From: Maricaulis sp.
GTDB taxonomy: Bacteria > Pseudomonadota > Alphaproteobacteria > Caulobacterales > Maricaulaceae
Assembly: GCF_017643475.1 (NCBI RefSeq)
Contig: NZ_JAEPNI010000001.1
Coordinates: 1,054,001-1,118,000, forward strand
DNA length: 64,000 nucleotides
Reading direction: 5' to 3'
The translations under genes and the position numbers were made by a program. How positions within the stretch are numbered: position 1 is the first letter of the stretch; every line of letters begins with the position of its first letter. Below are positions 1 through 8,541 of this stretch, piece after piece. The notes under the pieces are model-generated. The model was not told the DNA's origin. It worked only from the letters and a program-made list of their open reading frames with translations, and did not search any database.

Positions 1-475
1 AGCGACCGCGTGCATCATTGTAGACAGCGACCTGTCCAATCTCGACCGGCGGCACGGCGAGGATCGAACCGACATTCTCCATGCGCTTCTCGATTTCCAA
101 CTCCACGGCATCAGCAAGCTTGAACCCATCTGGTCCAAAAAGCTTGATGCCGTTGTCAGTGTAAGCGTTATGGGATGCTGTGATCATCACGCCCAGATCA
201 GCGCGCATGGCGCGTGTGAGCATACCGATCGCAGGTGTGGGCGCTGGCCCCACCGTTCGAACATCCATACCGGCGGATGTGAAACCGGCGATCAGTGAGT
301 ATTCGAGCATGTAGCCGGACAGGCGAGTGTCCTTGCCAACTACGACCACATGCCTGTGGTTTCCACGTCGAAAATATGAACCTGCTGCCTTGCCCAGTAG
401 AAGCGCAACTTCCGGTGTCATCGGGAAAGTATTTGCCCGCCCCCGGATTCCGTCAGTTCCGAAGTAAGTTTTCAT
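1..475 (-). CDS. glmM: Phosphoglucosamine mutase GlmM (N-terminal part, cut by window edge)
   Basis: Converts glucosamine-6-phosphate to glucosamine-1-phosphate in the cytoplasmic UDP-GlcNAc pathway. About 158 N-terminal residues are visible, beginning [15 protein letters not shown], the invariant family start. The active-site phosphoserine motif TASHN is at residues 99-103 (Ser101, close to Ser102 of E. coli GlmM), followed by the [10 protein letters not shown] stretch. The ATG is at 473-475 and the frame stays open to base 1, so the C-terminal two thirds lie outside the window. It diverges from glmS, which makes its substrate. The pairing with glmS and the GTDGIRG start favour GlmM over phosphomannomutase. 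Confidence 0.95.
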   Translation of the reverse strand, partial: MKTYFGTDGIRGRANTFPMTPEVALLLGKAAGSYFRRGNHRHVVVVGKDTRLSGYMLEYSLIAGFTSAGMDVRTVGPAPTPAIGMLTRAMRADLGVMITASHNAYTDNGIKLFGPDGFKLADAVELEIEKRMENVGSILAVPPVEIGQVAVYNDARGR

Positions 476-646
476 TCTGAACCATTTGTCGTCGGGTCAG
501 CTCTCAAGTTCGTTCCCGAACAAGACCAATCCGACGTTCCCCCATTGCAAAAAATAGCACTCAGCCATCAGTTTCTTCTTTACATCCTCTACAGGAAAAC
601 GTCTACAACATCTCTGAGCCAAAGCCCAAAAACAGATAGGTTGAGC
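476..646. promoter_or_regulatory. Divergent glmM/glmS intergenic region
   Basis: This 171-base gap separates the divergent start codons of glmM and glmS and must hold both promoters. No glmS ribozyme or riboswitch fold was recognised. No Shine-Dalgarno of good quality is visible directly before the glmS ATG at 647. Confidence 0.4.
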
Positions 647-2467
647 ATGTGTGGGATTATCGGAATTGCAGGCACGACTGAGACATCGGAACGTTTGATC
701 GACGGTCTTAAGCGCTTGGAATATAGGGGGTATGACTCTGCCGGTATTGCGGTGCTACAAGAAGGCGAGCTGCAGCGCAGGCGTGCGCAGGGAAAAATTC
801 GCAACCTGGAGTCCGTTGTCCGCGATGAGCCCTGTGACGGGCCCCTGGGTATCGCGCACACCCGCTGGGCGACCCATGGAAAGCCCTCAACCTCAAATGC
901 CCACCCGCATGCCTTCGGCGGCGTCGCTATCGTCCATAATGGAATTATCGAGAATTTTCGTGAACTGCGCGAAGAACTCGCCCAGAAGGGGCACAACTTC
1001 GAGAGCGAAACAGATTCTGAAGTCATTGCTCATGTGATTGCCTACTACCTGGGCAAGGGGCTCGCAATGAAAGAGGCCTTTCGCGAGGCAGTGAATCGCC
1101 TGCGTGGCGCTTACGCTGTCGCCGCAATCAGCAAGGATAATCCGGACCAGTTGTATGGCGCCCGCCGTGGCAGCCCGCTGGTCATTGGCCGCGCGGAGAC
1201 GGAAAGCTTCCTGGGATCAGATGCAATTGCATTGGCTGAATGGACCCGCCGGGTGATCTATCTCGAGGAAGATGACTGGTGCATGGTCACGCCAACCGAG
1301 GTCGAGATATACACCATGGATGGCAAGCGTGTGGAGCGTCCGGAACAGATCTCCAACGCCACACCTGGATTTGCCGACAAGGGCGAGTACCGCCACTTCA
1401 TGGAGAAGGAAATCTACGAACAGCCCGACGCTGTTGGTCGTACGCTTTCCAATTACATCGACCCGGTGGAGCGTCGTTTCCATTCCGCAAATCTGGATGG
1501 CTGGAAGTCGACGAGTCGGCTGCTTGGGTCTGCGTGTGGAACCGCATTTTACGCCGCGGCAACATCGAAATATTGGTTCGAGCGTTATGCGCGCTTGCCG
1601 GTTGAGGTCGATATCGCATCGGAATTCCGCTACCGCTCGCCGGTCTTGCTGGACTCTGACCGTGCCTTCTTTGTCTCCCAGTCCGGTGAGACCGCGGATA
1701 CCCTGGCCGCGCTGCGCTATTGCAAGGCATCAAACGTGCCGACGGTTGCCGTCGTCAATGTGCCGGAATCCTCGATTGACCGTGATGCGGACACGACCCT
1801 GTTTACCTATGCAGGTACGGAAATCGGTGTGGCATCCACCAAGGCGTTCACGGCACAGCTGACGGCCCTGGCCTGTGTTGCTGCGGGTGCTGCGCAAGCA
1901 CGTGACGAGCTTTCTGATAACGAGATCGGCGATTTGATCGATGGCCTGCTTGAAGCGCCGCGAATGCTTAATGAGGCACTGGAGAAAGTGAGTGATGTCG
2001 AGGAGATTGCCCGCTCGCTCTCCAAGGCGTCTGATGTGTTGTATCTGGGGCGTGGCCAATTCTATCCGCTGGCGATGGAAGGGGCTCTGAAGCTCAAGGA
2101 AATCAGCTATATCCACGCTGAGGGATATGCCGCAGGCGAATTGAAGCACGGTCCGATCGCGCTCATCGAAGAGGGCACACCGGTTGTCGTGATCGCACCG
2201 TATGACGAGCTGTTCGAAAAGACGATTTCCAATGTCCAGGAAGTCGCTGCTCGTGGTGCCGAAGTGATCCTGATTACCGACCGCAAGGGGGCCAAGCTGG
2301 CCGTGGATGATGCCAGTGCAATAATCGAGATTCCGGAATGCCACCCGGTGATCCAGCCGATTGTCGCGGCTGTTCCGATCCAGCAGCTGGCCTATTACAC
2401 CGCGGTTCTCAAGGGCACTGACGTGGATCAGCCTCGCAACCTCGCCAAATCAGTCACGGTCGAATAG
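647..2467 (+). CDS. glmS: Glutamine-fructose-6-phosphate aminotransferase GlmS
   Basis: Makes glucosamine-6-phosphate from fructose-6-phosphate and glutamine, the first step to UDP-GlcNAc. The frame is open upstream to 545, but the start must be the ATG at 647 because the product then begins MCGIIGIAG and exposes the catalytic Cys after Met removal. It is 606 residues long (E. coli GlmS is 609). Order: class II glutamine amidotransferase domain (about 1-240, with HTRWATHG), then two SIS sugar-isomerase domains (about 290-430 and 460-600, with SQSGETADT near 344), ending in the conserved LAKSVTVE tail. The last 18 bases overlap the 3' end of a convergent glycosyltransferase gene. Confidence 0.98.
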   Translation: MCGIIGIAGTTETSERLIDGLKRLEYRGYDSAGIAVLQEGELQRRRAQGKIRNLESVVRDEPCDGPLGIAHTRWATHGKPSTSNAHPHAFGGVAIVHNGIIENFRELREELAQKGHNFESETDSEVIAHVIAYYLGKGLAMKEAFREAVNRLRGAYAVAAISKDNPDQLYGARRGSPLVIGRAETESFLGSDAIALAEWTRRVIYLEEDDWCMVTPTEVEIYTMDGKRVERPEQISNATPGFADKGEYRHFMEKEIYEQPDAVGRTLSNYIDPVERRFHSANLDGWKSTSRLLGSACGTAFYAAATSKYWFERYARLPVEVDIASEFRYRSPVLLDSDRAFFVSQSGETADTLAALRYCKASNVPTVAVVNVPESSIDRDADTTLFTYAGTEIGVASTKAFTAQLTALACVAAGAAQARDELSDNEIGDLIDGLLEAPRMLNEALEKVSDVEEIARSLSKASDVLYLGRGQFYPLAMEGALKLKEISYIHAEGYAAGELKHGPIALIEEGTPVVVIAPYDELFEKTISNVQEVAARGAEVILITDRKGAKLAVDDASAIIEIPECHPVIQPIVAAVPIQQLAYYTAVLKGTDVDQPRNLAKSVTVE

Positions 2468-3625
2468 GCCCGCGTCCGGGAAGAGCGTTTGCAGGGCCCG
2501 CCCTGCAATCTCTTCTGGCGTGGCTGGAGCGATCTGATCGTGGACGGCGAGTGTCTCGCCGCGGGTCAGCGCGCGTAGCCGCTCACCTGCTGTTCGGGTG
2601 TCGTCATCGATCTTGCCCAGCCACGCACCGCTGCCAAAGGGAATGACCGGCCGGCCGGAGCCGCGATACTCGGCCATTTTGCCTGGCGGCACCGCTGAGT
2701 TTGGAGCGGCAATCACGGCCAGTGCATCAGCGCCGCGCTGCATGGCCAGCGATTGTTCGAGCGGTACAGTGCCGTGGATCCTGACCTGGTCGCCTAGTCC
2801 GAACCCCTCTACCCGGGCTGTCTCATCATCCCGAAGCCGGCCGACCAGATGCAGGACCAGCTGTGGGCTCTCGCGTGCAATGTCTGCGAATATGTCCAGC
2901 AGCGGATCGATGCGCACATCGGGATCAGACAGGATGAAACTGCCGGTGTGAACGATGTCGATTGTATCGTCCGGGAAGGCGTGGACCTGTTTTACGGCAT
3001 GCAGGAAGTGCGGCACGACCGCGTGTAGTGCGTTCGGTTGGAAGCTACGATATTCTTCGGATATCGCTTCATTGACGGCGAATACCGCATCGACCTCGCG
3101 CAGGATGCGCGGTGCAATCCGGCTCTCCAGCATCCGGCGAACGGGCTTGCGCCGCTCCGGGCGGAAAGCACGGATCAGCCAGTGATCACGCGCATCGATC
3201 GCCCATTTTGCCGATGGCCAGTGAGCCTTGAGTGGAGCGCCGGAAACATGGATGGATTCCGGGGGGCTGGTGGTGAAGATCAGGTCTGGTTGAAATGGAT
3301 AGGTTTCGATGGCAAGGCGCCACGCGCGCTGGACCCAGCGTACATCCGGGTCGGGCCAAAGCAGCCATTCTCGCGCAATGTCGCGCAGGCCTTTGGAGCG
3401 GGGCAGGGCGGTGGTCGGGTCCGGATTGGGGTGTTCGACGGCGATTCCGACGACATCGTCAGGCAGTTCCGGCGCGACGACAAAGACGTCGGCGCCGACG
3501 GACTGGAACCCTTTGACCCACATGTAGGGACGCCGCGCTCCGCCGGAAATCGCTGGCGGGAAGTGGCGAGCGAGAACCAGGACTTTCAGCGAAGTCCCGG
3601 TTCCCGGCTCGGTATTTCTGGTCAT
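2450..3625 (-). CDS. GT-B glycosyltransferase (GT4-like)
   Basis: Probably transfers a sugar from a nucleotide donor during surface glycan assembly at the cytoplasmic face. The 391-residue product starts with a GT-B N-terminal strand and donor loop (KVLVLARHFPPAISGGARRP). A C-terminal Rossmann half follows, with VHTGSF and a late EYRGSGRPVIPFGSG segment resembling the E-x(7)-E region of GT4 enzymes. No membrane segment is seen. It lies 5 bases downstream of the UDP-sugar dehydrogenase gene on the same strand, so it is probably the last gene of the wbpB-wbpE-wbpA-like operon. Donor and acceptor cannot be told from sequence. Its tail overlaps glmS by 18 bases. Confidence 0.8.
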   Translation of the reverse strand: MTRNTEPGTGTSLKVLVLARHFPPAISGGARRPYMWVKGFQSVGADVFVVAPELPDDVVGIAVEHPNPDPTTALPRSKGLRDIAREWLLWPDPDVRWVQRAWRLAIETYPFQPDLIFTTSPPESIHVSGAPLKAHWPSAKWAIDARDHWLIRAFRPERRKPVRRMLESRIAPRILREVDAVFAVNEAISEEYRSFQPNALHAVVPHFLHAVKQVHAFPDDTIDIVHTGSFILSDPDVRIDPLLDIFADIARESPQLVLHLVGRLRDDETARVEGFGLGDQVRIHGTVPLEQSLAMQRGADALAVIAAPNSAVPPGKMAEYRGSGRPVIPFGSGAWLGKIDDDTRTAGERLRALTRGETLAVHDQIAPATPEEIAGRALQTLFPDAGLFDRD

Positions 3626-3630
3626 GCCAA

Positions 3631-5004
3631 TCAGGCTTTGACGATGCGGTCTTCGTGCTCGTTCTGAAGCATCGCCGTCGCATTGCGGGTATCTACAACG
3701 AATGGAACAGAGTTCAGGAGCAGGCCGTAATCGACCTTGTCATGGTCGGTGGCAATCAGGGCCACATCGAACTGGGACAGGGATTCCGGGGTCCAGTCGA
3801 CGGACTTGCGACCTTCATACTCCGGGTGGTCGTGGTCATACGGGACGACCGGAATGTACGGGTCGTAGTAATCAACCACTGCGCCGCGGGCCTCGAGCTG
3901 TTCCAGCAGGAGCAGCGAGGGGCTTTCGCGCATGTCGTCTACATTCTTCTTGTAGGCGAGGCCGCACAGCAGGACCCGGGCGCCCTTGAGCGACTTCTCG
4001 AGGCGGGTGGAAAGCTCCTCCGCGACCGTGTTCACGACCGAACCCGGCATGGCATTGTTGACTTCGCCGGCCAGCTCGATGAAGCGCGTGCTGAGGCCGA
4101 ACTCACGGGCTTTCCAGGACAGGTAGAACGGGTCGATCGGAATACAGTGACCGCCCAGGCCCGGGCCCGGATAGAAGGCGTGGAAACCGAACGGCTTGGT
4201 GGACGCTGCCTGGATGACTTCCCAGACGTCGATACCCATGGCGCCGTAAACGGTCTTGAGCTCGTTCACGAGGCCGATATTGACTGCACGATAGATGTTC
4301 TCGGTCAGCTTGACCGCTTCCGCCGTGCGCAGGTCACGAACCGGCACAACCTGCGGTACGATCTGCTGGTAGATGGTAACGGCCATTCGCGTTTCCGCTG
4401 ACGTGTTCGCACCGACAACCTTCGGGATGGTGGAGGTTTCGAACTGCGGATTGCCCGGGTCCTCGCGTTCCGGCGAGTAGGCAATTGCGAAGTCGAGGCC
4501 GGCGACCAGGCCGCTGGCACCTTCAAGGATCGGCTTCATCACCTCTTCGGACGTGCCCGGATAGGTCGTCGATTCGAGGACGACGATCTGGCCGCGGCGC
4601 AGCTTCTTGGAAATCGCCTCGGTGGACTTGATCACATAGTCAAGATCCGGGTCGCGGTGTTTGTCGAGCGGCGTCGGAACGCAGATCAGCAGCGCGTCCG
4701 GCTCGTCCAGGCGATCGAAGTCCGTTGTGGCTTCGAAGCGGTCGGTGTCAATCATGACTTTGACCGCTTCGTCCTTGATATGCTTGATGTATGAACGCCC
4801 CTCGGACAGTTCCTTGATTTTGAACTCGGACACATCGAAACCGATGACCCGAATGTCCTGGCGGCAGAAAGCCTGGGCAAGAGGCAGGCCAACATAACCC
4901 AGACCGATGACACCAACGGTCAGGGTCTTGTTTGTCGCACGGCGTTCGAAGTCGAGTGCCAGCGTATCAAGGGTATCAAATTCTGCGACTGTAGGAGCGT
5001 TCAT
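3631..5004 (-). CDS. wbpA: UDP-N-acetylglucosamine 6-dehydrogenase (WbpA-like)
   Basis: Oxidises C6 of UDP-GlcNAc to UDP-GlcNAc-uronate using NAD. The 457 residues carry the nucleotide-sugar dehydrogenase three-part fold: an N-terminal Rossmann domain (VGVIGLGYVGLPLA from about 30), a central domain with the catalytic cysteine in GLGGHCIPIDPFY (Cys near 284), and a C-terminal UDP-binding domain with CGLAYKKNVDDMRESPS. The GHCIPIDP form and the length resemble WbpA/TviB-type enzymes more than glucose-specific Ugd; this is family knowledge, not a test of specificity. The start at 5004 is preceded by AAGGACG. It sits 11 bases after the aminotransferase gene and 5 before a glycosyltransferase gene, so it is operonic. 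Confidence 0.9.
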   Translation of the reverse strand: MNAPTVAEFDTLDTLALDFERRATNKTLTVGVIGLGYVGLPLAQAFCRQDIRVIGFDVSEFKIKELSEGRSYIKHIKDEAVKVMIDTDRFEATTDFDRLDEPDALLICVPTPLDKHRDPDLDYVIKSTEAISKKLRRGQIVVLESTTYPGTSEEVMKPILEGASGLVAGLDFAIAYSPEREDPGNPQFETSTIPKVVGANTSAETRMAVTIYQQIVPQVVPVRDLRTAEAVKLTENIYRAVNIGLVNELKTVYGAMGIDVWEVIQAASTKPFGFHAFYPGPGLGGHCIPIDPFYLSWKAREFGLSTRFIELAGEVNNAMPGSVVNTVAEELSTRLEKSLKGARVLLCGLAYKKNVDDMRESPSLLLLEQLEARGAVVDYYDPYIPVVPYDHDHPEYEGRKSVDWTPESLSQFDVALIATDHDKVDYGLLLNSVPFVVDTRNATAMLQNEHEDRIVKA

Positions 5005-5015
5005 GACGTCGTCCT

Positions 5016-6170
5016 TTAAGCGTTAAACGAGCGGACCGCGTTGATGATCTGGTCCTGGGTTTCTTCATCCAGATACGGGTGCATCGGCAGCGAGACGACA
5101 CTCTCGGCCTTGGCTTCCGAGACCGGCAGACCGTTCGGGCCCAGCGGATAGCGGGAGTACACATCCTGTTTGTGGATCGGGATCGGGTAATAGACGGCAG
5201 ACGGAACACCATTGGCTTTCAGGTGCGCCTGAAGACCAGCACGGTTCTTGTGCTCGATTGTGTATTGAGCCCACACGGACACGCCCCCATCAATGACGGC
5301 AGGTACGCTTTCCACGTAGCCGTCCAAGCCTTCATTGTAGCGTGTTGCCACCCGATTGCGAGCCTCAATCTCGTCTGCAAAGATTGCCAGCTTCTCGATC
5401 AGGATGGCGGCCTGGATCGTATCGAGGCGGGAGTTCATTCCTACCCGCATATTCAAGTACTTGGTGTCGTGCTCGAACGTGCGACCCTCGATGTCCGACT
5501 TCGTCGCCTTGCCGTGAACGCGCAGGGAATCCATGCGCTCGGCGGTGGCAGCATCATTGGTCAGCACCGCACCGCCGTCACCATAACAACCCAGCGGCTT
5601 GGCCGGGAAGAAGCTGGTCGTCGCTGCGTCGGCCCAGTGCACCGGGTGGTTTCCGTTCAGCGTACAGCCGAAACCCTGGGCGCTGTCAGCAATCAGTTTC
5701 AGGCCGTGTTTCTTGGCGATCGCGGAGATGGCCGGATAGTCGGCCGGCTGTCCGAACAGGTCGACAGCAATGATGACTTTGGGCGTCAGCTTGCCTTCGG
5801 CCTTGACCATTTCGATGGCGGCGTCGAGATGGGCCGGATCCATGTTGTAGGTGGACGGGTCAATGTCGACGAAAACCGGGCTGGCGCCGACCCACGGAAC
5901 AACCTCGCCTGTCGCGGCGAAGGTGAAGGACGGGCAGAAGACTGCGTCTCCCGGACCAACTTCCCATGCCAGCAACGGCAGCGCGATAGCTTCGGTACCG
6001 TTGGCACAGCCCAGGGCGTGTTCTGCCTGGCTGAATTCGGCGAGCTGGCGCTCAAATTCCTTGACTTCCGGCCCCATGATGTACCGGCCTTCTTCGATGA
6101 CTTTTGCCACCGCTGCGTTGATTTTGTCGGAAATACGTGCGCGCTGGGCCTGAAGATCGATAAACTGCAT
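5016..6170 (-). CDS. wbpE: DegT/DnrJ/EryC1/StrS aminotransferase (WbpE-like)
   Basis: PLP-dependent sugar aminotransferase, predicted to place an amino group on C3 of UDP-2-acetamido-3-oxo-glucuronate with glutamate as donor. The chosen start ATG at 6168-6170 gives MQFIDLQAQRARI, matching the usual WbpE beginning, and a GGAAAG lies just upstream; the frame is open to 6212. It is 384 residues long. The PLP lysine is Lys191 in SFFPAKPLGCYGDGG, and the pyridine-nitrogen Asp is Asp162 in ADSAQGFG. EGRYIMGPEV near residue 27 is typical of the family. The gene lies between the WbpB- and WbpA-like genes, which supports the 3-amino uronic acid pathway. Confidence 0.9.
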   Translation of the reverse strand: MQFIDLQAQRARISDKINAAVAKVIEEGRYIMGPEVKEFERQLAEFSQAEHALGCANGTEAIALPLLAWEVGPGDAVFCPSFTFAATGEVVPWVGASPVFVDIDPSTYNMDPAHLDAAIEMVKAEGKLTPKVIIAVDLFGQPADYPAISAIAKKHGLKLIADSAQGFGCTLNGNHPVHWADAATTSFFPAKPLGCYGDGGAVLTNDAATAERMDSLRVHGKATKSDIEGRTFEHDTKYLNMRVGMNSRLDTIQAAILIEKLAIFADEIEARNRVATRYNEGLDGYVESVPAVIDGGVSVWAQYTIEHKNRAGLQAHLKANGVPSAVYYPIPIHKQDVYSRYPLGPNGLPVSEAKAESVVSLPMHPYLDEETQDQIINAVRSFNA

Positions 6171-6284
6171 ATCACTTTCCAATATTTGATCGTTCGGAGT
6201 TGAATGTGCCAAGCTCAGCGGCCTATCAACTCAATTTCTGTGACAGTTCTTGTATTCAACTGCGAAAGTTCGTGAGTCCGTCGC

Positions 6285-7235
6285 TCAGGACGATCCCTTG
6301 ATCATGACGTCAAGCACGCGCAGGGCTTCATCCGCATCGGTCAGCGGTTTCTGTCCAGAGCAGGCGTTGAGGAAGTGCTGGCACTCGGTGCGCAGCGGTT
6401 CGTCATCGCCATAAGGCATAGGCGTCCAGTCAGCTTTGCTTGGAACCGGAACGGCGCCGGAAGTGTCAATGCTGTGGGCGTAGAGACGGAGTTTTTCGGC
6501 ACCTGCCGCCGAGTCCTCGAAGACCGCCATGGCCTTCTCGCCAACAACGATCAGGCGGTGTTCCTTGAACGGGTGCAGCCAGCTGGCCAGCACGTGCGCA
6601 CGGCGACCACCGGAGAATTCCATGTCCAGGCGGCACTCGTCCTCGATGCCCGGGGTGATGTAGGAACCACCGCTGCCGGAAACTGATGTCGGCGCATCGC
6701 CGAACAGGGCGAGCAGCATGGAGATGTCGTGCGGGGCGAAGCTCCACAGAGCATTTTCCTCGACGCGGAACTTCCCAAGCGAACACCGGTGGGAGTAGGC
6801 GTAGCGCAGCTCGCCGAGATCACCGCGCTGGACAGCCTCACGCAGGGCGACAAAGGCCGGATGGAATTGCAGGAGGTGGCCAACCATGAGCGCCTTGCCG
6901 GCTTTCTCGCTGGCCGCTTTCATGGTCTCGCCTTCTTCCATCGTCATGGCGATGGGCTTTTCGACGAAGACGTGTTTGCCGGCTTCGAACGCCTTGACGG
7001 CGAGGTCGCAATGCAGCTCGGCAGGCGCTGCGATAACAACACCGTCCACCGCGTCCGATGCGATAGCCTCGTCAAAGCTTAGGGCAGGTACATTGTATTC
7101 GTCTGCGAACTTTTGGGCGGTCGGCGCGTGCGGATCAACGACGGCACCCAGCGCCCCGAGCTGCGCAAAATTCCGGACGTGGTTCTTTCCCCAGTGCCCA
7201 CAACCGATTACTGCGACCTTTACATTTGCCTGCAT
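6285..7235 (-). CDS. wbpB: Gfo/Idh/MocA sugar dehydrogenase (WbpB/WlbA-like)
   Basis: Predicted to oxidise C3 of UDP-GlcNAc-uronate with tightly bound NAD, providing the 3-keto substrate for the adjacent aminotransferase. The 316-residue product begins with a Rossmann nucleotide-binding motif (VAVIGCGHWGKNHVRNF). It has the family EKP motif in HVFVEKPIAM (near residue 92), a HRCSLGKFRVEENALW stretch, and a histidine in WSFAPHDISML, a layout typical of WlbA/WbpB enzymes. AAGGCG precedes the ATG. It is the promoter-proximal gene of the leftward operon and diverges from the ankyrin gene; 114 bases separate it from wbpE. Specificity is inferred from the neighbours. Confidence 0.85.
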   Translation of the reverse strand: MQANVKVAVIGCGHWGKNHVRNFAQLGALGAVVDPHAPTAQKFADEYNVPALSFDEAIASDAVDGVVIAAPAELHCDLAVKAFEAGKHVFVEKPIAMTMEEGETMKAASEKAGKALMVGHLLQFHPAFVALREAVQRGDLGELRYAYSHRCSLGKFRVEENALWSFAPHDISMLLALFGDAPTSVSGSGGSYITPGIEDECRLDMEFSGGRRAHVLASWLHPFKEHRLIVVGEKAMAVFEDSAAGAEKLRLYAHSIDTSGAVPVPSKADWTPMPYGDDEPLRTECQHFLNACSGQKPLTDADEALRVLDVMIKGSS

Positions 7236-7334
7236 AACGCCTTGTCCATTTTGAATTGAGTGCGATCATTCGTTTTGGTTCGTGGCGTATAGCTCCGCTT
7301 TAAATGTTCGTAAAGTGACACAAGGAAGACGGTT
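7236..7334. promoter_or_regulatory. Divergent promoter region, wbpB-like operon and ankyrin gene
   Basis: Ninety-nine bases, locally AT-rich, separate the leftward sugar-nucleotide operon from the rightward ankyrin/formyltransferase pair. Both outer starts have Shine-Dalgarno-like sequences (AAGGCG on the left, AAGGAAG on the right). Co-regulation from this gap is an inference; no operator was recognised. Confidence 0.35.
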
Positions 7335-7760
7335 ATGAATAACGGTAAGGTTGCAGATCGACTGATTGCATCCGCATCAGCCGGCGATACGGGTACCGTA
7401 CAGGAGATTCTAGCGACTGGTGCGGATCCAAATCTTCGCAATGAATACGGCTGGACGGCGCTGATCGCCGCCTGCAGAGCGGGCAATCTCGAGCTGTCCC
7501 GGTTGTTGATTGCGGCCGGCGCAGACGTCAACCTGACCAACAAGACCGGGACAACACCTTTTATGTACGCCAAGACGGCTGCCTTCGCGTCCGGGAAGTT
7601 CGAGCTACTGAACCTTCTGTTGAAGCACGGGGCAGACATCAACGCTCGTGACAAACACGATCTGACGGTGCTGGACTATGTTTGCGCCCGCTCCGCCGAG
7701 CTGATCGACTACCTGGAAGCACAGGGGGCGATCAGGCGCGATGTAAATCCGGGCGCCTAG
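7335..7760 (+). CDS. Small ankyrin-repeat protein
   Basis: A 141-residue cytoplasmic protein made almost wholly of ankyrin repeats. Helix-loop-helix units are visible around residues 8-38 (ASAGDTGTVQEILATGADPN), 41-72 (GWTALIAACRAGNLELSRLL), 73-110 and 113-135, with the usual GADVN/GADIN turns. No signal peptide or membrane segment is seen. The start is supported by AAGGAAG seven bases upstream. It lies 82 bases before a sugar N-formyltransferase gene on the same strand. Fused ankyrin repeats are known at the C-terminus of the sugar N-formyltransferase QdtF, so a role as partner or effector-binding subunit of the neighbouring enzyme is plausible but unproven. Confidence 0.85.
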   Translation: MNNGKVADRLIASASAGDTGTVQEILATGADPNLRNEYGWTALIAACRAGNLELSRLLIAAGADVNLTNKTGTTPFMYAKTAAFASGKFELLNLLLKHGADINARDKHDLTVLDYVCARSAELIDYLEAQGAIRRDVNPGA

Positions 7761-7842
7761 AAGATCGCTGTGTTGCGAGACGATGGCCAGTTTGCTATTG
7801 GCTCGCCGAAATCTACGCCAGACTTAAAGCGGAGTTGATCGC

Positions 7843-8541
7843 ATGCGCCTTGGAATTCTCACCTATGATACGCAACACCTGAAAACGGAACAGGTTGTCT
7901 CCGGGCTGCAGATCGCCGGTTCCTACGAATATGTGTTCTACGCCCTGCCGTTCATTTCTCGCCCGGGACGAGATGTGGCGCTCGCTCATCGTCCGGTGCA
8001 GTCCAACGGGGGACACGCGCGTGAGATCGCGGCAAGTGTGGACGCGCCCTATACCGTGATTGAGAGCGCTGATGATATTCACGACGAGAGCATCGATTTC
8101 TGGATCATTGCCGGCTCCAATCTTTTGCCGGCCGGATTTGTGGGACGCTATCGCAACAAGATCATCAATGGCCATGCGGGCCTGATCCCGTCTGTTCGCG
8201 GGCTGGATTCCTTCAAATGGGCCATTCTGGATGGTCAGCCGGTCGGCAACACGCTTCACTTCATCGATGAGGAAGCCGATGCGGGTGAGGTCATAGCCAG
8301 CCAGTTAACCCCGATCTACTCCACTGATACATTGGCGGAATTTGCGCGTAGGCATTATGAAATCGAGATCGCGATGCTTTCCAATTTCGAACGCCTGGTA
8401 AGTGAGAAACCGCGGGTGAAGATTGACCTTCCATTGCGTCCGGCACGTATGCGGATGAAGCGGGAAATCGAGGAGCAGATGATCGACTCGTTCGAGGCTT
8501 ATCGTGACCGTTTCGCAGGGGCAGCAGCCGCGGAGGCATAA
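7843..8541 (+). CDS. Sugar N-formyltransferase family protein
   Basis: Predicted to transfer a formyl group from N10-formyltetrahydrofolate to an amino sugar nucleotide. The 232-residue product has the formyltransferase core: the catalytic triad positions Asn109-x-His111 in IINGHAGLIPSVRG and Asp146 in EEADAGEV. It also has the substrate-loop proline-glycine region and the family's GNTLHFID strand. It is too short for methionyl-tRNA formyltransferase (about 310 residues) and lacks that enzyme's C-terminal OB domain; GART (PurN) is similar in length, but the context argues for a sugar substrate. GGAG precedes the ATG. The product of the adjacent WbpA/B/E-like enzymes would be an amino sugar, the natural substrate. 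The 3' end overlaps a convergent gene by 43 bases. Confidence 0.75.
   Translation: MRLGILTYDTQHLKTEQVVSGLQIAGSYEYVFYALPFISRPGRDVALAHRPVQSNGGHAREIAASVDAPYTVIESADDIHDESIDFWIIAGSNLLPAGFVGRYRNKIINGHAGLIPSVRGLDSFKWAILDGQPVGNTLHFIDEEADAGEVIASQLTPIYSTDTLAEFARRHYEIEIAMLSNFERLVSEKPRVKIDLPLRPARMRMKREIEEQMIDSFEAYRDRFAGAAAAEA

Noticed and set aside
476-646. glmS ribozyme upstream of glmS
   Set aside because: That ribozyme is known from Firmicutes-type leaders. The gap is short, divergent with glmM and lacks its conserved core.
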